This document shows positions 16,991 through 24,988 of a stretch of 64,000 bases of DNA, piece after piece. This DNA is from Massilia antarctica. GTDB lineage: Bacteria > Pseudomonadota > Gammaproteobacteria > Burkholderiales > Burkholderiaceae_D. Position 1 is the stretch's first letter, and each line of letters opens with the position of its first letter. The position numbers and the translations under genes are program-made. Where the stretch lies: positions 62,001 through 126,000 of the forward strand of contig NZ_CP065053.1 in NCBI RefSeq assembly GCF_015689335.1. Reading direction: 5' to 3'. The notes under the pieces are model-generated. The model had not been told where the DNA came from, made no database searches, and was given only the letters and a program-made list of their open reading frames with translations.

Positions 16991-17627
16991 GGCGTTGCAG
17001 TAAAGAAGGAGTCAAGGGCAGGAACAAGGGCGCATCGCGCTGCGGTCCGCGGCGTTTGACGAAACCGATATCGAGCCCGCCGAGGGCCGGACGCAGGCTC
17101 AGGCGCAGCGGCGCCGGCGACGCATCCTGGGCCGCCGCGAGCGGACGTAGCAGGAAGAACAGGGCCTCGCCGCACTGGGCCGCCAGATGCAGGCGGCGCA
17201 GCGCATCGGGACGGGCATGGCTGGCCCAGAACAGCAGCGCGCCGCAACTACCGCTGCGCAGCACCTGCTCGGCCGCCCACAAGGCATCGGCATTGCGCGC
17301 GCTGCGCACCCAGATCAGCTGGGAGGGAGGCAGGCCGAGCGCGGCCAAGGCCAGCGCCTGGGGTGGATGGGGTGGCTGCAGCAGCACGATACGGCGTTCG
17401 GCCACCTTGGCCAGGGCCGGGCGCAGCAGGCGCAATTCGCCGATGCCGCTCTGCTGCAGCAGCAGCTCGACCAGGCAGCCGCTGGGCCAGCCGCCGCCGG
17501 GCAACTGGGGCGACAGGGTGGGATGGCCGCTGTCGACGCAGCGCGTGCCGGCATGGGCCAGCTGGGAAGCGCGCCACAGGGCGGGATGCAAGGTCTCGGG
17601 CGCGGCAAGAAAATCAGGGGAGCTCAT
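16920..17627 (-). CDS. imuA: ImuA, RecA/SulA-like mutasome protein
   Basis: Accessory protein of SOS mutagenesis, 235 residues. LHPALWRASQLA, then SPQLPGGGWPSGCLVELLLQ, is the ImuA hallmark that aligns with the RecA core (LPGGGxPxGxxxEL), but no complete Walker A is present. The start complementary to 17625-17627 is chosen because it lies just downstream of the LexA box; longer in-frame versions would begin upstream of the operator. First gene of the imuA-imuB pair, overlapping imuB by 71 nt. Confidence 0.9.
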   Translation of the reverse strand: MSSPDFLAAPETLHPALWRASQLAHAGTRCVDSGHPTLSPQLPGGGWPSGCLVELLLQQSGIGELRLLRPALAKVAERRIVLLQPPHPPQALALAALGLPPSQLIWVRSARNADALWAAEQVLRSGSCGALLFWASHARPDALRRLHLAAQCGEALFFLLRPLAAAQDASPAPLRLSLRPALGGLDIGFVKRRGPQRDAPLFLPLTPSLLQRHATLDRPLPAPAPARRIQPALVG

Positions 17628-17645
17628 GGTCCGATCAACAGAATA

Positions 17646-17661
17646 CTGTATGTTTATACAG
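17646..17661. promoter_or_regulatory. LexA (SOS) box upstream of imuA
   Basis: CTGTATGTTTATACAG, with flanks TA and TA, is an almost ideal LexA operator. It ends 19 bp before the imuA ATG, so it should cover the promoter (a TATAAA lies inside it on the minus strand). Confidence 0.92.
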
Positions 17662-17757
17662 TACTCTGCGACTGCCGATTTGGCAAGGCCTATCGTGCGT
17701 ACCCCGCGTTCCGACAACCGGGGTCTGACCTCTGATTAGAAATTTTCCAGCCAAGCA

Positions 17758-18177
17758 TCATCTGTGCAGCAGCCAAGCCCGCAGGGCGCTGGGCAAGGCG
17801 ATGACGGTCAAAACCACTACTCCGAGCGTAAACACACCGCTGAGACCGGGCTGGCACGACACTGTTTCCTCTCCAAAAGGATTGCGCCATCCGCAATCTA
17901 TCGCGATAAACAGGATGGACGCCAAGGAGCCGAGAAAAAACATCCCCAACCAGCCAATCCAGCTATCGATACCCAGCTCGACGGCGCCTTTTCCAATCCA
18001 GTAATACAGCGCCATTGGCACCGTCAGGGCACAACAGAATACCGACGTCCCCACTATATGCTCCGGCTCGGGCCGGAACGTAAAAACCAAGCCGACAATC
18101 AGCCCGCAGAGCGCCGCCAGTCCGACGCTGGTCGCGAAAACATTTTTCTTGTTTAGATTTGCATACCAGTGGCGCAT
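17758..18177 (-). CDS. Hypothetical membrane protein, 139 residues
   Basis: Four hydrophobic segments at about residues 16-34 (VGLAALCGLIVGLVFTF), 44-60, 72-92 (WIGWLGMFFLGSLASILFI) and 112-132 make it an inner-membrane protein. A loop with CGWRNPFGEETVSCQPG holds two cysteines. No family recognised. No clear ribosome site. Its use of A/T-rich codons at the N-terminus (NLNKKNVFATS) is unlike its neighbours and may mark recent gain. Confidence 0.65.
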   Translation of the reverse strand: MRHWYANLNKKNVFATSVGLAALCGLIVGLVFTFRPEPEHIVGTSVFCCALTVPMALYYWIGKGAVELGIDSWIGWLGMFFLGSLASILFIAIDCGWRNPFGEETVSCQPGLSGVFTLGVVVLTVIALPSALRAWLLHR

Positions 18178-18234
18178 GGGCGGATTCCGGCAGGGATGAA
18201 CAGGTGCGCATCATTGCCCAGAAACAAACCAAGG

Positions 18235-19371
18235 TCAACGCCGGTGCTTGCCAAAGAAATCGACCAGCATCTTGCTGGCATCCGGCCCCGCCGCCGAATT
18301 GAACGACAAACGCGCATCGCCCCCGCTCCAGGCATGCTGCAACTGGGCGATCTGGGCCACGCGCAAGATCAGCTTGCGCCCGCGATACACATCGTGCAGC
18401 TGGTGCGGCAAGCCGCCGCGTCCACCCGCCTTGAGCGCCACCCGCACCGGCGTCGCCGCCGGCAAATCATTGATCAGCATCGCCTGGCGCCGCAAGTGCA
18501 CCTGGTTGACCGGCCGCACCACCCGGTCATCGTCGCCCTGGATCAGGATGGTCGGCATGGAGGGAAACCCGGGGCGCCGTTCGAGCACCTCGGCGATGGC
18601 GCTGTCGACCCGCGCGCCGTTGCCATGTTGCATGACCCCAAGCGCCCCGACCGTGCTGTGCCCCGCGCCATACAGGGGCCCCGAATGCAGCCCCAGCCCG
18701 GCAAACAGCTCAGGATGGTTGAGCGCGACGATATTGGCCATGCCCGCTCCCGCCGACATACCGCAGATAAACACCCGCGAGCGGTCCATTGCGTATGCGG
18801 CCAGCACCTGGCCGATCATGCCGACAAGCACCGGTACATCGCCGCCGCCCTGCTGGGTGGCGCGGTCGTACCACTTCCAGCAGCGACGCGGATGGGAACT
18901 GAGCGATTGCTGCGGGTACAGCACGGCATAGCCGGCTTTTTGCGCCGTCTGGTTCATGCGCGTGCCCTGGGCAAACTGGGTGGCGCTCTGCTCGCAGCCG
19001 TGCAGCATGACGATCAGCGGCCAGCCCGAGGGCGGCGGTGCGCCATCGGGCAGATACAGCCAGTAACTCATCGGGCGCAGCACTTGTCCGCTCTGGCCGG
19101 CGTAGCGCGCGGTGAGCCACTTGCCCGGCGCGGGAGCGTCTTTGAGCAATGCCGCTGGCGCGGCCCGCGGTGCTGGTTTGGGTTTCGGCGTGGCCGCAGC
19201 CGTGGCGGCGGATCTGGGTTTCGGCGTGGCCGCAGCCGTGACGGTGGATCTGGATTTCGGCGCGGGCTTGGGCGGCGCGAACAAGACCGTGAGCAGGCGC
19301 GCGGCCGAGCGCTGCTGCTTTTTCCCCACGCGCATCAGGCTGCGCAGCAAGGGGGCGCTCGACTTTACCAT
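18235..19371 (-). CDS. PHB-depolymerase-family esterase
   Basis: Extracellular-type esterase of the LpqC/PHB depolymerase family, 378 residues. A Lys/Pro/Ala-rich N-terminal linker (to ~80) contains a repeated TAAATPKP segment. The catalytic domain has MLHGCEQSATQFA (oxyanion region), YPQQSLSSHPRRCWKWY, the nucleophile elbow GMSAGAGMA, the catalytic Asp region QGDDDRVV and a late His (LQHAWSGGD). No classical signal peptide is seen at this start. The start complementary to 19369-19371 overlaps the stop of a 40-codon upstream reading frame with a strong ribosome site, suggesting coupled translation. True polyhydroxybutyrate activity is not established. Confidence 0.85.
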   Translation of the reverse strand: MVKSSAPLLRSLMRVGKKQQRSAARLLTVLFAPPKPAPKSRSTVTAAATPKPRSAATAAATPKPKPAPRAAPAALLKDAPAPGKWLTARYAGQSGQVLRPMSYWLYLPDGAPPPSGWPLIVMLHGCEQSATQFAQGTRMNQTAQKAGYAVLYPQQSLSSHPRRCWKWYDRATQQGGGDVPVLVGMIGQVLAAYAMDRSRVFICGMSAGAGMANIVALNHPELFAGLGLHSGPLYGAGHSTVGALGVMQHGNGARVDSAIAEVLERRPGFPSMPTILIQGDDDRVVRPVNQVHLRRQAMLINDLPAATPVRVALKAGGRGGLPHQLHDVYRGRKLILRVAQIAQLQHAWSGGDARLSFNSAAGPDASKMLVDFFGKHRR

Positions 19372-19487
19372 CGCAAACGAACCATCACGCGCTGGTGCAG
19401 GCGGGCCCACAGGATGGCCGCGGAGGTACGGGTGGGAATCGGTTTGCCGAGCGGGCCGGCGTGATTGCAGCGTGCGGTGACGAACAT
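19365..19487 (-). CDS. Possible 40-residue upstream ORF coupled to the esterase
   Basis: ATG complementary to 19485-19487, preceded by a strong AAAGGAG at 8-nt spacing; the encoded peptide starts MFVTARCNHAG and ends LHQRVMVRLRW. Its TAA overlaps the esterase start (ATGGTAA), a layout typical of a leader peptide or coupled small protein. The peptide is basic and matches nothing known to me. The alternative is that this ribosome site simply marks a leader whose product has no role. Confidence 0.5.
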   Translation of the reverse strand: MFVTARCNHAGPLGKPIPTRTSAAILWARLHQRVMVRLRW

Positions 19488-19711
19488 GGTGACAGGCTCC
19501 TTTCAACCAGCATAGCGTGCGCCCACGGCGCCGCTCCGTGCGTTGCGCCGCTTAGCGGGTCCGATGAACAAAAAAGCAACATCGACGAGCAAGGCGCGCG
19601 CGCCGACACCATTGAGGTATATCAAAGAACGACTTGCGCGAAAACCTAGTCTGTCTGCATAAGGACCGCGACCGGCAAGGTCCGCACACCCAAAAACATC
19701 AGGAGAACGAC

Positions 19712-20260
19712 ATGAATTACACAGAGCGCGACAAATATGGCATGTACAAAGGCAGCGCCGGCCCTGGCCCTGCCCTGATGGGTGCCGACACCCTGATCGG
19801 CGACGACGTGGTCAATGACCATGAAGACGATCTGGGCGAGATCAAGGAAATCATGCTCGACATGCGTACCGGGCAAGTCGCCTACGCGGTGCTGGCCTTC
19901 GGCGGCATGCTGGGGCTGGGCGAAAAACTGTTTGCGGTGCCGTGGCAAGCGCTGCACCTGGACACCGTCCACAAGCGCTTCGTGCTCAATGTGGAGAAGG
20001 AGCGCCTGAAAAACGCGCCAGGCTTCGATCCGGATGCCTGGCCGGACATGAGCGATGTCGGCTGGGCTAACCAGATAAACGGGTTTTACGGCATCGACAA
20101 CAGCACCGGCGGCGGCATGGGCACGGCCACGCAGTCCGGCATGAGCGGCGCAGGCGCGAGCACGATGAGCGGCAGCTCGGGCACGAGCGGCATGGGCGGC
20201 GGTTCGGGAACGGGCGGCATGGGCGGCAGTTCGGGAACGGGCGGCATGGGTGCGGGATGA
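19712..20260 (+). CDS. PRC-barrel domain protein
   Basis: 182 residues; residues ~22-115 form a PRC-barrel (GADTLIGDDVVNDHEDDLGE, GQVAYAVLAFGGMLGLGEK, FAVPWQALHL). The last ~50 residues are a Gly/Ser/Met/Thr low-complexity tail with repeats of the GTGGMGGSS type. The ribosome site AGGAG lies 6 nt before the ATG. Relatives in soil bacteria are often stress- or desiccation-linked, but function here is unknown. No signal peptide. Confidence 0.88.
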   Translation: MNYTERDKYGMYKGSAGPGPALMGADTLIGDDVVNDHEDDLGEIKEIMLDMRTGQVAYAVLAFGGMLGLGEKLFAVPWQALHLDTVHKRFVLNVEKERLKNAPGFDPDAWPDMSDVGWANQINGFYGIDNSTGGGMGTATQSGMSGAGASTMSGSSGTSGMGGGSGTGGMGGSSGTGGMGAG

Positions 20261-20473
20261 TGAAGCGTGCTTGATGAATAAGCGCTGACGGCGCGCGCGC
20301 CAGTGTGGCGTCCCCGCGCGCGCCTGTGTGACACGCGCGGATAGTCGGGCGCGCCAGCCGAAAGTGTCCACGGGCGACGCCCTGCGGCTTCCGCACGCCT
20401 GCACCTGCGCGAGCGCCTGCGCCTGGACCTCACGCGTGCGCCTGCGCCTGAATCAGCGCTGCATCGGCGTGGA

Positions 20474-23400
20474 TCAGCGCTGCATCGACTCCCACACCTT
20501 CTGAAGGCGCTTGGCCGACACCGGCATTGGCGTGCGCAATTCCTGCGCATACAGCGACACGCGCAGTTCTTCGAGCATCCAGCGGAATTCCACCATCTTG
20601 GGATCGGTGTTCTTCCCCGCCAGCCGGTCGCGTGCGGCGCGCATGAAGTGGCTGGCGGACTGGGTCCACTCGGCCATCAGCTTTGTGTCGCGCGCGGGAT
20701 CGGCCCGCAGCTTTTCCAGCCGCACATTGATCGCCTTGAGATAGCGCGGAAAATGCGCCAGTTGCGCGTAATCGTTATCGATCAGGAAGCGCTTGTGCAC
20801 GAGCCCCTGCAACTGCGACTGCATGTCGGCCGCGGCCTGCGCCTGCACGCCCTGCAACTTCTTGGGCAAGCCATGGAACTCGGTCAGCACCTGCGACACC
20901 AGCCGCGCAATCTCGTTCACCAGCAAGGTCAGGCGCGACTTGCCTTCCTCCTTGCGCTTGTTGAACGAGGCCGCGTCGGTCGGCAGCGGATCCTGCAGAC
21001 AGGCGATATCGATCGCCTTCTGGATGATCTGGTCGCGCAACTCTTCCTGCGAGCCCATCGCCATGAACTGCATGCCCATCTGCTGCAGACCCGGAATGTT
21101 CTTCTCGACAAACTTGATCTGTTCCTTGAACTGCAGCGCGAACAGGCGGCGCAGGCCGATCCGGTGAGTGGCGGTGGCCACGGTCGGGTCGTCGAACACT
21201 TCCAGGTCGCAGTGGGTCTGCTTGTCGACCAGCGCCGGAAATCCGATCAGGGTCAGCTTGCCCTGCACGATTTCCAGCAGCTCCGGCAATTCGCCGAAAG
21301 TCCACGAGGTCAGGCCGGTATGCTGGCTGACCTTGGGCGCATTCGCCTGCGAGGCCGACGACGCTGCCGCCGGCGCGGCAGCCGAGGTCGTGGCCGTCGC
21401 CTGCACCTTGCCCGGTGCCGCCGGAATCGACACTTCCGCCAGTTTCTGGAAGCTCTGGCGCGCCTGCCCGCCGAATTCGGCCTGCAAGGTCGCCAGATTG
21501 CGTCCCATGTCGAGCTGGCGCCCGTGCTCGTCGATCACCTTGAAATTCATGAAGTGATGCGCCGGCAAGGTTTCGGGCTTGAAGTCAGTCGTCATCACCA
21601 TCAGGCTCGTTTGCGAGCGGATATCGGCGATGATCGCGTCGATCAAGTCACCGCGCCCGAACTTGCCCGCCTCGTGCACTCTTTCACAAAAGCGCGCCGC
21701 GTAATCGGGCAGCGGCACGCAATGGCGGCGCAGCTTCTGCGGCAGCGATTTCAACAGCAGATGCACCTTCTCCTTGAGCATGCCCGGCACCAGCCAGTCG
21801 GCGCGTTCACGCGGCAACTGGTTCAGCGCGAACAACGGCACCGCCAGGGTGACGCCGTCGCGCAGGCTGCCCGGCTCGAAGTGGTAGGTGAGCTGCATCT
21901 CGATGCCGGTCACCGACATCATTTTCGGGAACAATTCGGTGGTCACCCCGGCCGCCTCGTGCCGCATCAATTCGTCGCGGTTCAGGAACAGCAGCTTGGG
22001 TTCCTTGAAGGTGGCGTCCTTGTGCCACTTCTCGAAGCCGGCGCCGTTGACCACATCGGTCGGAATGAGCTTGTCGTAGAACGCGGCGATCAAGTGGTCG
22101 TCCACCAGCACGTCGAGGCGGCGCGACTTGTGCTCCAGGTTTTCGATCTCTTTGATCAGCTTGTGGTTATGCGCGAAGAACGGCGCGCGCGTGTCGTAGT
22201 CGCCCGCCACCAGCGCATCGCGAATGAAGATTTCGCGCGCTTCGGCGGGATTGAACTGGCCGTAGTTGATGCGGCGCTGGCTGTAGATCACCAGCCCGTG
22301 CAAGGTCGCGCGCTCGGACGCGGTGACCTGCGCGGCGCGTTTTTCCCAGCGCGGCTCGCCCCACGATTTTTTCAGCAGATGGCTGCCCACCCGCTCGATC
22401 CACTCGGGCGCGATGTTGGCCACGCAGCGCGCGTACAGGCGCGTGGTTTCCACCAGTTCGGCCGCCATGATCCACTTGCCCGGCTTTTTGGTCAGCGAGG
22501 AACCCGGCCACACGTGGTACTTGATGCCGCGCGCGCCCAGGTAACCGGCGCCCGGTTCATCCTCCGACTTGAAGCCGATGTTCCCCAACAGGCCAGTGAG
22601 CAAGGCCGTATGCAGGTTCTCGTAGGTCGCCGGCAGCTCGTTCATGCGCCAGCCCTGCTCCTTGACGATGGTGAGCAGCTGCGAATGCACGTCGCGCCAT
22701 TCGCGCAGGCGCACCTGCGACAGGAAATTGGTGCGGCAGGTTTCCATCAGCTGGCGGTTGGTTTTCTTGTGCTCGATGGCTCCCTCGAACCACGTCCAGA
22801 TCTTGATATAGGTGAGGAATTCGGACTTCTCGTCGGCGAACTTCTTGTGCGCCTCGTCGGCGGCCTGCTGGTGCTCCATCGGCCGGTCGCGCGGGTCCTG
22901 CACCGACAAGGCCGAGGCGATGATCAGCATCTCGGTCAAGCAGGCGTTTTCCAGCGCGGCCAGGATCATGCGCCCAACCCGCGGGTCGAGCGGCAGCTTG
23001 GCCAGTTTGTGGCCGAGCGGGGTCAGGTCGTTCGCTTCGTCGACCGCGCCCACTTCCTGCAGCAGCTGGTAGCCATCGGCGATCGCGCGGCCCTGCGGCG
23101 GCTCAATGAAGGGGAAGGTCTCCACATCGGTCAGGTGCAGGGACTTCATGCGCAGGATGACCGCTGCCAGCGACGAGCGCAGGATTTCCGGCTCGGTGAA
23201 CTTGGGCCGCTGCAGGTAATCGTTTTCTTCGTACAGGCGGATGCAGACGCCGTCGGCCACGCGGCCGCAACGGCCGGCACGCTGGTTGGCGGCCGACTGC
23301 GCGATCGGCTCCACCTGCAATTGCTCGACCTTGTTGCGGAAGCTGTAGCGCTTCACCCTCGCCAGGCCGGCGTCAACCACGTAGCGGATGCCCGGCACCG

Positions 23401-24934
23401 TCAGCGACGTTTCGGCCACGTTGGTGGCCAACACGATGCGGCGCGCGTTGGTGATCTTGAAGACCTTCTCCTGCTCCTCGACCGACAGGCGGGCGAACAG
23501 CGGCAGGATTTCCACATGCGGCGGATGGTGCTTGCGCAGCGCCTCGGCGCAATCGCGGATCTCGCGCTCGCCCGGCAGGAACACCAGCACGTCGCCCGAG
23601 CCGATGCGGCACAACTCGTCGACGCCATCGACCACCGCGTCCATCAGGTCGCGCTTGTCGCGCGCGGCCTGCGCCTTCGGCATCGGCTTGCCCGCCGCCG
23701 GCGGCGGCGCCATCGCCACCGGATCGCGGTCGACCGGGCGATAGCGCACTTCCACCTTGTACAGGCGGCCCGACACTTCGATCACCGGCGCCAGCTTGTC
23801 GCCGTTGGCGAAGTGGCGCGCAAAGCGGTCGGCATCGATCGTCGCCGAGGTGATGATCACTTTCAAGTCGGGGCGGCGCGGCAGCAGCTGCTTGAGGTAA
23901 CCAAGCAGGAAATCGATGTTCAGGCTGCGCTCGTGCGCTTCATCGATGATGATGGTGTCGTAGTTTTTGAGCAGCGGGTCGGTCTCGGTTTCGGCCAGCA
24001 GGATCCCGTCCGTCATCAGCTTGACCGAGGCACCCGGCTGCAGGGTGTCGGTAAAGCGCACCTTGAAGCCCACGTGCACGCCCAGCGGCGTGCCCAGTTC
24101 CTGCGCAATGCGCTTGGCCGTGGACGACGCGGCGATACGGCGCGGCTGGGTGTGGCCGATCAGGCCCTTCTGGCCGCGTCCCAGCTCCAGGCAAATCTTG
24201 GGCAGCTGGGTAGTCTTGCCGGAGCCGGTTTCGCCGGAGACGATGATGACCTGGTTTTCCAGCAGCGCCTTGGCGATGTCCTGGCGGCGCCCGGAGACCG
24301 GCAGGTCCTCGGGAAAGGTAATCGGCGGCAGTGGCGTGCGAAACACCTCGCGCGGCGCGCGTGCCGGACGTTCACCGGCTGGCTGACCTTCGCGCGGTGC
24401 ACGTTCACCGGCCGGCTGGCCTTCGCGCGGCGCACGTGGGGTACGCGCCGGACGTTCACCGGCTGGCTGGCCTTCACGCGGCACACGTTCACCGGCCGGC
24501 TGGCCTTCGCGCGGTGGACCCTCACCGGCCTTCTGACCTTCGCGCGGCGGACGCGGGGTACGCGCCGGACGTTCACCGGCTGGCTGGCCTTCGCGCGGCG
24601 CACGTTCACCGCCCGGCTGGCCTTCGCGCGGCGGACGCGGGGCACGCGCCGGACGCTCGCCGGCTGGCTGGCCTTCGCGCGGCGCACGTTCACCGGCCGC
24701 CTGGCCTTCCCGTGGCGGACGCGGGGCACGCGCCGGCCGTTCGCCGGCTGGCTGACCGTCCCGAGGTGGGCGCGGCCCGGCACCCGGACGCTCGCCCTCC
24801 CCCGGCTGGCGCTGCGCGCGCGGCTGGCGGGATTGAGACTCACGCGGCGCGGCTTGACCCGCCTCGCTGGCATTACGGGGCGTGGCGACGGGTGGCGACG
24901 GCGGTGTGGAAGGCTTGTTACTCTGTTCTGACAT
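20474..24934 (-). CDS. hrpA: ATP-dependent RNA helicase HrpA
   Basis: DEAH-box helicase with roles in mRNA processing and ribosome rescue, 1486 residues against ~1300 in E. coli. The extra length is a basic, repetitive N-terminus (residues 59-195) built from 17-residue EGQPAGERPARAPRPPR and 11-residue EGQPAGERAPR units. The helicase core has GETGSGKTTQLPKI (motif I), IIIDEAHERS (DEAH), ITSATID (motif III) and NQRAGRCGR (motif VI). The HA2, OB and long HrpA C-terminal domains follow and end in LQKVWESMQR. An Ala-rich insertion lies near residues 1175-1205. Divergent from argA. Confidence 0.95.
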   Translation of the reverse strand: MSEQSNKPSTPPSPPVATPRNASEAGQAAPRESQSRQPRAQRQPGEGERPGAGPRPPRDGQPAGERPARAPRPPREGQAAGERAPREGQPAGERPARAPRPPREGQPGGERAPREGQPAGERPARTPRPPREGQKAGEGPPREGQPAGERVPREGQPAGERPARTPRAPREGQPAGERAPREGQPAGERPARAPREVFRTPLPPITFPEDLPVSGRRQDIAKALLENQVIIVSGETGSGKTTQLPKICLELGRGQKGLIGHTQPRRIAASSTAKRIAQELGTPLGVHVGFKVRFTDTLQPGASVKLMTDGILLAETETDPLLKNYDTIIIDEAHERSLNIDFLLGYLKQLLPRRPDLKVIITSATIDADRFARHFANGDKLAPVIEVSGRLYKVEVRYRPVDRDPVAMAPPPAAGKPMPKAQAARDKRDLMDAVVDGVDELCRIGSGDVLVFLPGEREIRDCAEALRKHHPPHVEILPLFARLSVEEQEKVFKITNARRIVLATNVAETSLTVPGIRYVVDAGLARVKRYSFRNKVEQLQVEPIAQSAANQRAGRCGRVADGVCIRLYEENDYLQRPKFTEPEILRSSLAAVILRMKSLHLTDVETFPFIEPPQGRAIADGYQLLQEVGAVDEANDLTPLGHKLAKLPLDPRVGRMILAALENACLTEMLIIASALSVQDPRDRPMEHQQAADEAHKKFADEKSEFLTYIKIWTWFEGAIEHKKTNRQLMETCRTNFLSQVRLREWRDVHSQLLTIVKEQGWRMNELPATYENLHTALLTGLLGNIGFKSEDEPGAGYLGARGIKYHVWPGSSLTKKPGKWIMAAELVETTRLYARCVANIAPEWIERVGSHLLKKSWGEPRWEKRAAQVTASERATLHGLVIYSQRRINYGQFNPAEAREIFIRDALVAGDYDTRAPFFAHNHKLIKEIENLEHKSRRLDVLVDDHLIAAFYDKLIPTDVVNGAGFEKWHKDATFKEPKLLFLNRDELMRHEAAGVTTELFPKMMSVTGIEMQLTYHFEPGSLRDGVTLAVPLFALNQLPRERADWLVPGMLKEKVHLLLKSLPQKLRRHCVPLPDYAARFCERVHEAGKFGRGDLIDAIIADIRSQTSLMVMTTDFKPETLPAHHFMNFKVIDEHGRQLDMGRNLATLQAEFGGQARQSFQKLAEVSIPAAPGKVQATATTSAAAPAAASSASQANAPKVSQHTGLTSWTFGELPELLEIVQGKLTLIGFPALVDKQTHCDLEVFDDPTVATATHRIGLRRLFALQFKEQIKFVEKNIPGLQQMGMQFMAMGSQEELRDQIIQKAIDIACLQDPLPTDAASFNKRKEEGKSRLTLLVNEIARLVSQVLTEFHGLPKKLQGVQAQAAADMQSQLQGLVHKRFLIDNDYAQLAHFPRYLKAINVRLEKLRADPARDTKLMAEWTQSASHFMRAARDRLAGKNTDPKMVEFRWMLEELRVSLYAQELRTPMPVSAKRLQKVWESMQR
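24350..24760. repeat. In-frame coding minisatellite in hrpA
   Basis: About ten alternating 51-bp and 33-bp units, with core CGTTCACCGGCTGGCTGGCC on the plus strand. All units are multiples of 3, so length change keeps the frame. It encodes the Arg/Pro/Gly-rich tail of HrpA. Confidence 0.88.
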
Positions 24935-24975
24935 TGTTTTTTACATGAATTTAGCGCGCAAGTCGCGCAGCGAAT

Positions 24976-24981
24976 TATAAT
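24976..24981 (+). promoter_or_regulatory. TATAAT -10 box of argA, leaderless arrangement
   Basis: A perfect TATAAT ends 7 nt before the argA ATG at 24989, so transcription would begin at or next to the start codon. No convincing -35 was found at 17 bp, and no Shine-Dalgarno sequence exists. Confidence 0.45.
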
Positions 24982-24988
24982 GCGCCAA

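Noticed and set aside
20648..24931. A 1427-codon open frame antisense to hrpA
   Set aside because: Typical long antisense frame of a GC-rich gene; the sense strand encodes an unmistakable helicase.
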